A stretch of 64,000 nucleotides of DNA from CAZGUH01 sp964529005. Its GTDB lineage: Bacteria; Actinomycetota; Acidimicrobiia; Acidimicrobiales; Ilumatobacteraceae. Shown in pieces: positions 24,209 to 31,886 of the stretch. The stretch lies in the NCBI GenBank assembly GCA_964529005.1, contig CAZGUH010000004.1:62001-126000 (forward strand). The letters run 5' to 3'. The notes beneath the pieces are model-generated. The model ran no database searches and was not told the origin of the DNA. It was given only the letters and a program-made list of their open reading frames with translations. The position numbers and the translations under genes are program-made. How positions within the stretch are numbered: position 1 is the first letter of the stretch; each line of letters begins with the position of its first letter.

Positions 24209-25429
24209 ATGGGACGCGACGGCGCCGTGCGCCGACACGTTGTGGCGCGGGGTGCGGCTGCGATCGGTCTCGCTTGCGCCGCGGCGCTCGTCAGCGCGGC
24301 GTGCGCGACGTTGCGCGGAGCACAACCGATCAACGTCGGCTCCGACGAGACCGTCGAGGTCATCGCTGGAGGGGAGCTGCGCGACGTCGACGCGAGCTAC
24401 GTGAGGTTCTTCCCTCGCTCGCTTCGCGTCCACGCCGGAGACGCGATCCGCTTCACGAACTGGGCGGAGGGCGAGCCGCACACCGTCGCCCTCGGGCGGC
24501 TCGTGGACGAGGCGGCGCGGCAGATCGCATCCCTCGGGCAGCGGCCGTCACCGGTCGACGTGGCGAACCTTCCTGCCGTCCAAGCGCTCCCCTCCCCCTT
24601 CGAGGCGACGGGCCCGACCGGCGCGGCGCCGTTCGCCGGGCCCTGCGTCACCTCCGACGTCGGCGACGACGACGGCCCCGGGTGCGACACGGAGCTCGGA
24701 GACTTCGACGGACGACCGGCGCTGTACAGCACCGGGTTGCTCGACGCGGGAGAGATCACGACGATCCGCCTCAGCGAGGACATCCCGCCCGGAACGTACG
24801 GGTACGTCGATCTCGCCCACCCCGAGGTGATGTGGGGGGAGATCGTGGTCGTCGAGCCGGGCGAGGACGTCGCCGAGCCCGGCGATGCCATGGATCGAGC
24901 CGACGACGAGCTCGACGTCGCGTACCGTACCCTGGCGGGCGTCGCCCCGCTCGCGGCCGGCATCAGCGCCACCAATGCGGTGGCCGGGATTCCGTCGGAA
25001 GCCGGCTTCGACTACCTCGCCACGTTCGGCTTGGCGCCGTACCGCATCACCGCCGGCGACACGGTCACGTGGCAGATCTTCGGCACGCACTCGATCACGT
25101 TCAACCCGACGGAGGAAGCGAAGGACGGACTGGTCGTCGAGGTCGACGGCGAGTTGCGCCTCAACGACGCTGCCTGGATGCCGTCGTCGCCGGTGTCGCA
25201 GTCGGGCACGCAGTCCGCCCGCGACGGGGTCTCGGAGATCACGGTCATCGACGGTGGAACCTGGGACGGCGAAGGCTTCCACAACTCGGGCATCTTCCGG
25301 TCGTTCCCGCCGAGCCTCGTCTCGTACTCGCTGACGTTCTCCACGCCCGGCGAGTACAGCTACCACAGCCTCGTGTCCCCGGAGATGAAGGGGACGATCA
25401 TCGTCGAGTCGGCGGACGGGACGTCGTGA
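24209..25429 (+). CDS. Lipoprotein with two cupredoxin-like domains lacking the copper cysteine
   Basis: The 406-residue product has a signal peptide with lipobox LVSAAC. Two plastocyanin-like beta-sandwich domains follow: the first has FTNWAEGEPHTV and a C-terminal loop YVDLAHPEVMWG; the second has GTHSITF and a loop YHSLVSPEMKG. Cupredoxins bind copper with His, Cys, His and Met. Loop 1 keeps His and Met but has no Cys; loop 2 keeps Met but lacks Cys and the second His. It may bind copper in a non-blue site, or be a structural or ligand-binding protein on the outer face of the membrane. The next gene overlaps its stop. Confidence 0.8.
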   Translation: MGRDGAVRRHVVARGAAAIGLACAAALVSAACATLRGAQPINVGSDETVEVIAGGELRDVDASYVRFFPRSLRVHAGDAIRFTNWAEGEPHTVALGRLVDEAARQIASLGQRPSPVDVANLPAVQALPSPFEATGPTGAAPFAGPCVTSDVGDDDGPGCDTELGDFDGRPALYSTGLLDAGEITTIRLSEDIPPGTYGYVDLAHPEVMWGEIVVVEPGEDVAEPGDAMDRADDELDVAYRTLAGVAPLAAGISATNAVAGIPSEAGFDYLATFGLAPYRITAGDTVTWQIFGTHSITFNPTEEAKDGLVVEVDGELRLNDAAWMPSSPVSQSGTQSARDGVSEITVIDGGTWDGEGFHNSGIFRSFPPSLVSYSLTFSTPGEYSYHSLVSPEMKGTIIVESADGTS

Positions 25430-25539
25430 GAAGGGCCGTGTTCGCTCGTTGGTGTCCGTACATCGTGCTGGTCGCCGTCGTCGTCGCGATGGTGGCGCTG
25501 GGGCTGGCGCTGCCGTTGATCTTCGGATCGAAGGGGTGA
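25426..25539 (+). CDS. 37-residue single-pass membrane peptide
   Basis: A short reading frame from GTG 25426 overlaps the cupredoxin stop as GTGA and ends at 25539, 5 nt before the next gene. It encodes an Arg-containing start (VRRAVFARW), one strongly hydrophobic segment of about 22 residues rich in Val, Ala and Leu, and a short FGSKG tail. The coupling on both sides and the clean transmembrane pattern argue that it is real. It may anchor or assist the cupredoxin lipoprotein or a partner transporter; no function can be assigned. Confidence 0.7.
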   Translation: MRRAVFARWCPYIVLVAVVVAMVALGLALPLIFGSKG

Positions 25540-25544
25540 CCGGC

Positions 25545-26618
25545 ATGAGGCCGGGTCTCACGATTCCGCTCCCTGGACCACTCCACACGCATGGCCCGCA
25601 GCTGAGAGAGCTTCCCGAGCTCGGGTACACCGACGTGTGGACGAGTGAATCCGACGGCGCGGACGCGCTGACACCGCTCGCCCTGGCGGCGGCATGGGAG
25701 CCGCGGCTGCGCGTCGGCGCCGCCATCCTGCCCGCGTTCACGCGCGCGCCCGCTCTGCTGGCGCAGAGCATCGCGGCGCTCGCCGACGCAGCGCCCGGTC
25801 GATGCGCGATCGGCATCGGTTCGAGCAGCAACGTGATCGTCGAGCGCTGGAACGGCGTGAGGTTCGTGGAACCGTATCGGCGCGTCCGCGACGTCGTCAG
25901 GTTCCTGCGCGACGCGCTCGGCGGCGAGAAGGTCACGCGCGACTACGACACCTTCCGGATCGACGGCTTCCGGCTGGCGATCAGGCCCGACTGCCCGCCA
26001 CCGATCCTCGTCGCCGGTCTGCGCGAGGGCATGCTCCGCTTGGCCGCGCGCGAAGGCGACGGTGTGATCATCAACTGGCTCTCGGCCAGCGACGTGGCCG
26101 CCGTCGAGTCGGTCGTGCGCGACGCGGCTGGCGGCGCCGAGCGCGAGATCGTGTGTCGCGTGTTCGTGTGTCCGAGCGAGAACGCAGCCGTCGTGCGCGA
26201 GTCCGCTCGGCGTGCGATCGCCGCGTACCTCAACGTGCCCGTGTACAGACGGTTCCACGAGTGGCTCGGCCGCGGCCCGGAGCTGGCCGACATGTGGGCG
26301 GCGTGGGACGCCGGTGACCGGCGGGCCGCCCTCGCGGCGATCTCCGACGAGGTCGTCGACGATCTGATCGTGCACGGTTCGCCGTCGACGTGCCGTTCTC
26401 ACCTCGACCGATACGTCGCCAACGGCGTCACGACCCTGGCCATGCAGATCATGCCGTTCGATCCGGCGCTCGACGACTGGAGCGCGGTGCGCGCCCTGGC
26501 GCCGGCGGGACCTCGCTCGACGGACGAAGCCCCTCGAGCAGGATCCGCAGGTACTCGTCCGCCAGGTCGTCGGGGGTCATCGAGCGTCCGGGCTGATACC
26601 ACTGCCAGGCGTTGTTGA
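25545..26618 (+). CDS. Luciferase-like (probably F420-dependent) oxidoreductase
   Basis: This is a 357-residue bacterial-luciferase-like TIM barrel. Typical features are an opening MRPGLTIPLPG strand, LGYTDVWTSE, a RLRVGAAILPAFTRAP block, the GIGSSSNVIVERWNG stretch and a C-terminal GSPSTCRSHLDRYVANGVTTLAMQ. The family in actinobacteria usually uses F420 or reduced flavin to oxidise or reduce organic substrates. The start ATG has AAGGGG upstream. The last 170 nt overlap the TetR gene coded on the other strand; the residues after ALAPAG look low-complexity, so the functional domain probably ends near 26510. Confidence 0.88.
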   Translation: MRPGLTIPLPGPLHTHGPQLRELPELGYTDVWTSESDGADALTPLALAAAWEPRLRVGAAILPAFTRAPALLAQSIAALADAAPGRCAIGIGSSSNVIVERWNGVRFVEPYRRVRDVVRFLRDALGGEKVTRDYDTFRIDGFRLAIRPDCPPPILVAGLREGMLRLAAREGDGVIINWLSASDVAAVESVVRDAAGGAEREIVCRVFVCPSENAAVVRESARRAIAAYLNVPVYRRFHEWLGRGPELADMWAAWDAGDRRAALAAISDEVVDDLIVHGSPSTCRSHLDRYVANGVTTLAMQIMPFDPALDDWSAVRALAPAGPRSTDEAPRAGSAGTRPPGRRGSSSVRADTTARRC

Positions 26619-27282
26619 ACAGGCCGAGGATCCCTTTCACGATCACCGGCTCGACCGGGCGGAAGACCCCCTCGCGGACTCCCTGCCTGAGCACCGTCTG
26701 CCACGCCTCCTCGTAGAGGTCGCGCTCGTGGCGGATGGCCTTCCAACGCTCCTCCGAGAGCACGTAGCTCTCGCGCACGGCGACCGTCCACTCCGCCGAG
26801 TGCGTCGCGAGGTGGTTCAGCAGATCGTGCGCGAGGCGATAGAGCTTGCGCTCTGCGGGCTCGTCGGACTCGACGATCCGCGTCGCCGCGGCGTTCATCC
26901 GCTTGTGGATCGACGCGCTGATCTCGTAGAGAACGGATTCCTTGCTGCCGATGTGGTGGTACAGCCCGCCGCGACCGAGGCCCGTCGCTTCGACCAGCTG
27001 GGCCATCCCCGTGCCGTGGTAGCCGTAGGTGGCGAACAAGGCGGCGGAGATCGCCAGGATGCGCTCGAGCGTCGTCTCGGTCTCGCGCGCTTCCGTTCCG
27101 GGTTCTTCGGCCATGGCGCGCCGCTTGCCTCCACGCGACTCGGCGGGTTCGTCGGGACCGCGGTCGGGCGACGACGAACCCCGTTTCGGCACGGTAGTGG
27201 ACGGCGCCGGTGGCGCGGCAAGCGTCGCCGGCGAGGCGGCCAGCAGCAGGTCCGTGGCGCGGGGGGTCGGCGCGTCGCTCAT
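26449..27282 (-). CDS. TetR family transcriptional regulator
   Basis: The 277-residue product has a proline- and Ser/Thr-rich N-terminal extension of about 60 residues. A TetR DNA-binding domain follows (about 70-120; ATYGYHGTGMAQLVEATGLG then GLYHHIGSKESVLYE) and then a helical ligand domain. ATG 27282 overlaps the livF stop as ATGA; an internal ATG at residue 57 would remove the odd extension. It is the last gene of a 12-gene operon whose promoter carries a TetR-type palindrome (40873-40888), so autoregulation of that operon is plausible. Its ligand may be an acyl-CoA or the transported substrate; that is inference. Confidence 0.9.
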   Translation of the reverse strand: MSDAPTPRATDLLLAASPATLAAPPAPSTTVPKRGSSSPDRGPDEPAESRGGKRRAMAEEPGTEARETETTLERILAISAALFATYGYHGTGMAQLVEATGLGRGGLYHHIGSKESVLYEISASIHKRMNAAATRIVESDEPAERKLYRLAHDLLNHLATHSAEWTVAVRESYVLSEERWKAIRHERDLYEEAWQTVLRQGVREGVFRPVEPVIVKGILGLFNNAWQWYQPGRSMTPDDLADEYLRILLEGLRPSSEVPPAPGRAPRSSRRAPDRTA

Positions 27283-27986
27283 GGCTCGGCCGGACGGAGC
27301 GCGCCGACGTACGTCGCAGCCAGCTCGTTCCGGCTGAGATCGTCCGGGGCGCCGGAGAACACGATCCTGCCTCTGTCGAGCACGACGGCACGGTCGGCGA
27401 GCTGCAACGCTCGCGTCACGTACTGCTCGACGAGCAACAAGCCGACGCCCTGGGCGGAGAGATCCTCCAGGAAGGCCATGATCTCGTCCACGATCACCGG
27501 CGCCAGACCCATCGACACCTCGTCGAGCAGCACGAACCGGGGACGCTCGACGTACGCACGGGCGACGGCCAGCATCTGCTGCTCGCCGCCGCTCAGGGTG
27601 CCTGCAAGCTGGCCGAGCCGTTGCCCGAGCACGGGGAAGACGCCGACCGCCCGCTCCACCGCTTCGTCCTCCGACACGGTCATGGCCTGCAGGCGAAGGT
27701 TCTGGCGGACGGTGAGCGATCGGAAGATGCCGCGACCCTCCGGCACGTAGCCGACGCCCCGGCGCGCCCGCCGGTCCGGAGGCAGCTCGGTGACGTCGTC
27801 ACCGTCGAGCAGCACCCGGCCGGCGGTCGGCCGAAGGATCCCGATCGCGGTCCGCAGCAGCGTCGACTTCCCGGCGCCGTTGGGACCGAGGAGCGCGACG
27901 ATCGACGAGGGGGGCACGGTCACGTCGACGCCATGGAGGACCGGCGCGTCCCCGTACCCGGCGACCACGCCCTCGACGATCAGCAT
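27279..27986 (-). CDS. livF: LivF-type ABC transporter ATP-binding protein
   Basis: The 235 residues match the normal LivF length. Visible are Walker A GPNGAGKS, YVPEGRGIFRSLTV, signature LSGGEQQ, Walker B FVLLDEVSMGL and VEQ in the switch region. It pairs with the LivG at 31098 and the LivHM fusion at 31883 in the same operon. The start is ATG 27986, 18 bp after the deacylase stop. Confidence 0.95.
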   Translation of the reverse strand: MLIVEGVVAGYGDAPVLHGVDVTVPPSSIVALLGPNGAGKSTLLRTAIGILRPTAGRVLLDGDDVTELPPDRRARRGVGYVPEGRGIFRSLTVRQNLRLQAMTVSEDEAVERAVGVFPVLGQRLGQLAGTLSGGEQQMLAVARAYVERPRFVLLDEVSMGLAPVIVDEIMAFLEDLSAQGVGLLLVEQYVTRALQLADRAVVLDRGRIVFSGAPDDLSRNELAATYVGALRPAEP

Positions 27987-28004
27987 CGCTCGCCCTGTCG
28001 TCGC

Positions 28005-29744
28005 TCAGCCGCGCCCATGTCGCAGCAGACGACCGGGGGTGGCGCCGGTGCATTCCCCGTCGAGGAACGTCACCTCACCGTTGACGATCGTGGCCTTGTA
28101 CCCCTTGCTCCGTTGCACGCGCCGCCACTCGCCCCCCGGCATGTCGTGCACGACCGTCCCGACCCAGTCGGGCTCGACGTCGATGGTCGCCAGGTCGTAC
28201 ACGAGCACGTCCGCTGGAGCGCCTTCGCGCAGGACACCTCGGTCCTGCACGCCGACCGCGCGGGCGGAGCGGGCGGCCAACGTGTGGTGTGCTTCCTCGA
28301 CCCTCACCCGATTCTCGTCGCGCACCAGCCAGCGGAGCAGGTCGGTGGGATACGACCCGGCGGTCAGGAACTTCACGTGGGCGCCCCCGTCGGACACGCC
28401 GGGGACGGTGTAGGGATGCTGCACGATCTCGCACATGAAGTCGACGTTGTGTCCCCGGTTGGGCCCGAGGAACTCCGCGTTGAGATCGGTCGCGATCGAG
28501 AGGTCGAGCATCACCTCGATCGGGTGCTTGCCCTCGACCTCGGCGATCTCCCCGACGGATCGGCCGACGTACTTCTGGAGCTCCTCCTGCCGGTTGACGC
28601 CCTGCACGACGAGGTCCTTGGGACTGCCTCCGAACGCCGCCTGGAAGATCCGCAACCTGCGGTCGGCCTCCGCCGCTTCGGCGATCAGCCCGGCGCGCAG
28701 CTCAGGGTCGGCCATCTTCGCCTTCTTCTCCTCGCGGGATCCGACCGTCACCGCTCGCCATGCCGGCGACGCGTCGTACAGGTTCCAATCCTCGAGGCTG
28801 AAGACGAAGCCGGACCGCACGGTCGCGCCCTGTCCCCAGACCTGCGCTCCGTCGGCCCAGCACGAGTCGATCCACCGGAGCGTGTCGCGGTGGACGTTGG
28901 CGTTCTTGCGCGTCGGGAACACCGCGTTGTGCATCACCGGGCGGCCGGACACGCTCGCCAGCTTCTTCACGAACGCGAGGTCGGCCTCGACGTCGCCGGT
29001 GGATTGCGTGATCTGGATGAATCCTTCGTCCCTCTCGGCGAGCACCTCGGCGAGGCACAGGATGTCCTCGTCGACCATCGTGTCGGTCACCATCGGAGAG
29101 CCGTCGTAGTCGGCGTGCGGTGAGTTCGGCCCGGCCCGCTGGATCGAGAAGCCACACAGGCCGGCATCCATCCCCTCGTGCAGCAACCGCTGCATCTCCG
29201 CACGTTCGGACGGGGTCGCAGGCCGGGATTTCGCCGCCTCGAGCCCCATGACGTAGATCATCAGTGAGGCGGTGGGCATGTACTGGATGACGTTGACGCC
29301 CTTGGGCGCGGCGTCGAGGCTGTCCAGGTATTCGGGAATCGTCTCCCAGTCCCAGTGCGGCAAGAGTCCCTGGCTCATCGACACGTACGGGATCGCTTCG
29401 TTGCGCACCATGGTGAGCATCGATCGCTCACGGAACTCGGGGTGCACTGGAGCGAACCCGAAGCCACAGTTTCCGAGCACGACGGTCGTCGCGCCGTGCC
29501 ATCCGGAGATGCTGCACCACGGATCCCACCGGATCTGGGCGTCGTAGTGCGTGTGCGTGTCGACGAACCCTGGTCCGACGAAGAGACCGTCGGCGTCGAT
29601 CACCCGCTCGGCGCCGGCGTTGCGCCGGCCGCCGATCGCGGCGATCCTGCCGTCCTTGATCCACACGTCGCCGCGGTAGCGGGGCATGCCCGTGCCGTCG
29701 ACGACGGCGCCGCCTTTGATGACGAGATCGAACGATTCGATCAC
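28005..29744 (-). CDS. Amidohydrolase, N-acyl-D-amino-acid deacylase-like
   Basis: This 579-residue metal-dependent amidohydrolase has the VDTHTHYD motif (His64, His66), GNCGFGFAP, and the SDGGAH motif with the metal-binding Asp. The small composite beta domain is formed by both termini. The family (D-aminoacylase branch) removes acyl groups from N-acyl-D-amino acids or opens cyclic amides; many actinobacterial members are uncharacterised. The start is GTG 29744 with GGGAGGTG upstream, overlapping the livK stop as GTGA. Placement between livK and livF suggests it acts on the imported compound, for example an amide-linked substrate. Confidence 0.88.
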   Translation of the reverse strand: MIESFDLVIKGGAVVDGTGMPRYRGDVWIKDGRIAAIGGRRNAGAERVIDADGLFVGPGFVDTHTHYDAQIRWDPWCSISGWHGATTVVLGNCGFGFAPVHPEFRERSMLTMVRNEAIPYVSMSQGLLPHWDWETIPEYLDSLDAAPKGVNVIQYMPTASLMIYVMGLEAAKSRPATPSERAEMQRLLHEGMDAGLCGFSIQRAGPNSPHADYDGSPMVTDTMVDEDILCLAEVLAERDEGFIQITQSTGDVEADLAFVKKLASVSGRPVMHNAVFPTRKNANVHRDTLRWIDSCWADGAQVWGQGATVRSGFVFSLEDWNLYDASPAWRAVTVGSREEKKAKMADPELRAGLIAEAAEADRRLRIFQAAFGGSPKDLVVQGVNRQEELQKYVGRSVGEIAEVEGKHPIEVMLDLSIATDLNAEFLGPNRGHNVDFMCEIVQHPYTVPGVSDGGAHVKFLTAGSYPTDLLRWLVRDENRVRVEEAHHTLAARSARAVGVQDRGVLREGAPADVLVYDLATIDVEPDWVGTVVHDMPGGEWRRVQRSKGYKATIVNGEVTFLDGECTGATPGRLLRHGRG

Positions 29745-31096
29745 GACGCACCTCCCTCATCGTTCGGGCACTGATGCTGCCCGTTGTTTGCTGCCGTCCA
29801 GTCCCCGTCGACGAACTCGACGACGAACCAGCACGGGGTGTCACGCGTCTCGCCGGCCCGGAACGTCAACGGTGGGCTGACACCGCCGAGCGTCTCGTCG
29901 GTGAACTGGTTGAGCCCTTCGATCAGGCGTTCACGGCTCGGGACCTCGCCGAGCCCGCCCGCCTTGCGCACCGCCTCCTCCAGCATCAAGCCCGCTGCCC
30001 AACCCGACGTCGAGTTGGTGTTGAGCGCGAGGTCGGGCGCGTACTTCTCCACCGCGGCGTGCATCGCCGCGATCGCGTCGTTCTCCATCGCCATCCACGG
30101 GGCGGCGAGGAAGACGCCGATCGACCCTTCGAAGTTCGCGTCGCCCGTCTGGCTGCTCGTCACGCCGGACTGCGGGAGGATGAACGTGGGGCGGAAGTCC
30201 TGGCGGGCACACGATTGGGCGAGCCGCTGGATCGAGTTCGAATCCATCCCGACCGCCATCACCTCGACGCCGGCATCCTTTGCGGCGAGACACTGTGCGG
30301 TGAAGTCGGGCTCGGCCAGCGACACCTCTGCCGTGTATGCGATCTCGAAGCCCTGTGTCTCGGCGATCTGCGGCCATGCTGCCGCAAGCGCTCGGCAGGC
30401 GTCCGCCTCGCGGCACGTCAGCTGACCCCACTTGGTCGCGTCGGGACGCAGAGCTCGCGTCGCCGCGACGTGTGACGGGGCGAAGTTCCCGAACGACGTG
30501 CCCTGCGGGAAGAAGACCGGGCTCTGGTCCCACACCTCGTGCGAGATCGACCCGCCGACGACGGGCACCCCTTGCTCTTCCAGGTACGTGCGCAAGCCGT
30601 CGGAGTACGAGATCGGAAAGGCATTGCCCGCGAAGGCGAACGCGTTGCGGTTCTCAACGAGATCCCGCACCGCGGCGAGGTGCCGCGCCGGGTCACCGCC
30701 GTCGTCGACCACGACCAGCTCGACGGGATGGCCGTCGAGCCCTCCCCGGGCGTTGACGTCCTCGGCCCAGACCTCGAGCATGTCGACGATCGGCTTGACG
30801 TTGGCCGCCACGGGACCGGACCAGGTGCCCACGGCGCCGATGACGAGCGGCTCGCCGGTCGCCGGTCCACTCGGCTCGGAGGCCTCGGTCGTCGAGTCCC
30901 CGCTGGTCGCCTCCGTCGCCTCCGGAGCCGCGACGCTGGTGCTCGCAGACGCGGTGCTCGCAGACGCGGCGCTCGTCGTTGCGGCGCCGTCGTCGGGGTC
31001 GTCGTCGCCGCACGCAGCGAGAACCGTCGAGGCCAGCGCCAGTGGTAGGACACACCTCCGCAGGCGAGAGCCCGTGCGGGTGGCTCGTGTGTTCAT
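29741..31096 (-). CDS. LivK-type ABC substrate-binding lipoprotein
   Basis: This 451-residue binding protein has an Arg-rich signal peptide and lipobox STVLAAC. A low-complexity Ala/Ser/Thr linker follows with repeated STAS units, partly from a direct DNA repeat near 30948-30975. The type 1 periplasmic binding domain begins at LVIGAVGTWSGP. It has a strong AAGGGGGG ribosome site, starts 1 nt after the livG stop, and runs into the deacylase gene by GTGA overlap. It delivers substrate to the LivHM/LivG/LivF importer of this operon. Confidence 0.93.
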   Translation of the reverse strand: MNTRATRTGSRLRRCVLPLALASTVLAACGDDDPDDGAATTSAASASTASASTSVAAPEATEATSGDSTTEASEPSGPATGEPLVIGAVGTWSGPVAANVKPIVDMLEVWAEDVNARGGLDGHPVELVVVDDGGDPARHLAAVRDLVENRNAFAFAGNAFPISYSDGLRTYLEEQGVPVVGGSISHEVWDQSPVFFPQGTSFGNFAPSHVAATRALRPDATKWGQLTCREADACRALAAAWPQIAETQGFEIAYTAEVSLAEPDFTAQCLAAKDAGVEVMAVGMDSNSIQRLAQSCARQDFRPTFILPQSGVTSSQTGDANFEGSIGVFLAAPWMAMENDAIAAMHAAVEKYAPDLALNTNSTSGWAAGLMLEEAVRKAGGLGEVPSRERLIEGLNQFTDETLGGVSPPLTFRAGETRDTPCWFVVEFVDGDWTAANNGQHQCPNDEGGAS

Positions 31097-31097
31097 G

Positions 31098-31886
31098 TCA
31101 TCCCCCCTTGGATGAAGTGGTTGAGATCGCCGAGTCGGACCCCAGGTAGGCAGCGCGCACGACCGCGCTCGCCCGCACCTCGTCGGGGCTGCCGCGGAAG
31201 ATCAGCCGTCCGAACTCCATGACGTGGACGAGCTCGCAGATCGACAGCACGAGGCTCATGTCGTGCTCGACGAGCAGGATGCCCACCCCGCGTGTGCGGC
31301 ACACGTCGCGGAGCACGCGCCCGAAGCGTGCCGTCTCCGCGCTGTCCAGCCCGGAGGACGGCTCGTCGAGCAACAGGAAGGCGAAGTCGCCGGCGAGCAC
31401 GCGGGCGAGCTCGACAAGGCGACGTTGTCCCGTGGACAGGTCGCCGGCGCAGACGTCGGCGAGCGCCGCGATGCCACACGTGGCCAAGGCCTCCTCCGCC
31501 GCCCGGGAGATCGTCGCCTCGTCGCCACGTGACGAGAACAGCTGGCTCCAGGCGCGCGAGCCGGCGAGGCGCGCCTCACGGCCGAGGCGCACGTTCTCGA
31601 TCACCGACAGCGAATCGAACAGCTCCATCCGCTGGAACGTGCGACCGAGGCCGAGCTGCGCGCGCCGCTGAGGAGCGAGCCGCGTGATGTCGACGCCACA
31701 CAGTTCCACCGTGCCGCTCGCCGGCGTCGCCAGCGCCGAGCAGACGTTGAAGATCGTCGTCTTCCCGGCGCCGTTGGGTCCGATGAGGCCGGTGATCGAC
31801 CCGAGGGGCGCTTCGAGGCTGACGGAGCGGACTGCGGTGAGACCACCGAACCGCACGCAGACATCGTCGATCCTGAGCCCGTTCAC
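31098..31886 (-). CDS. livG: LivG-type ABC transporter ATP-binding protein
   Basis: The 262-residue ATPase has Walker A GPNGAGKT, signature LSTGQ, Walker B FLLLDEPSSGL and VEHD. The start is GTG 31886, overlapping the LivHM stop as GTGA. Here LivG is a separate polypeptide, unlike the triple fusions at 541, 8063 and 19121. Confidence 0.95.
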   Translation of the reverse strand: MNGLRIDDVCVRFGGLTAVRSVSLEAPLGSITGLIGPNGAGKTTIFNVCSALATPASGTVELCGVDITRLAPQRRAQLGLGRTFQRMELFDSLSVIENVRLGREARLAGSRAWSQLFSSRGDEATISRAAEEALATCGIAALADVCAGDLSTGQRRLVELARVLAGDFAFLLLDEPSSGLDSAETARFGRVLRDVCRTRGVGILLVEHDMSLVLSICELVHVMEFGRLIFRGSPDEVRASAVVRAAYLGSDSAISTTSSKGG

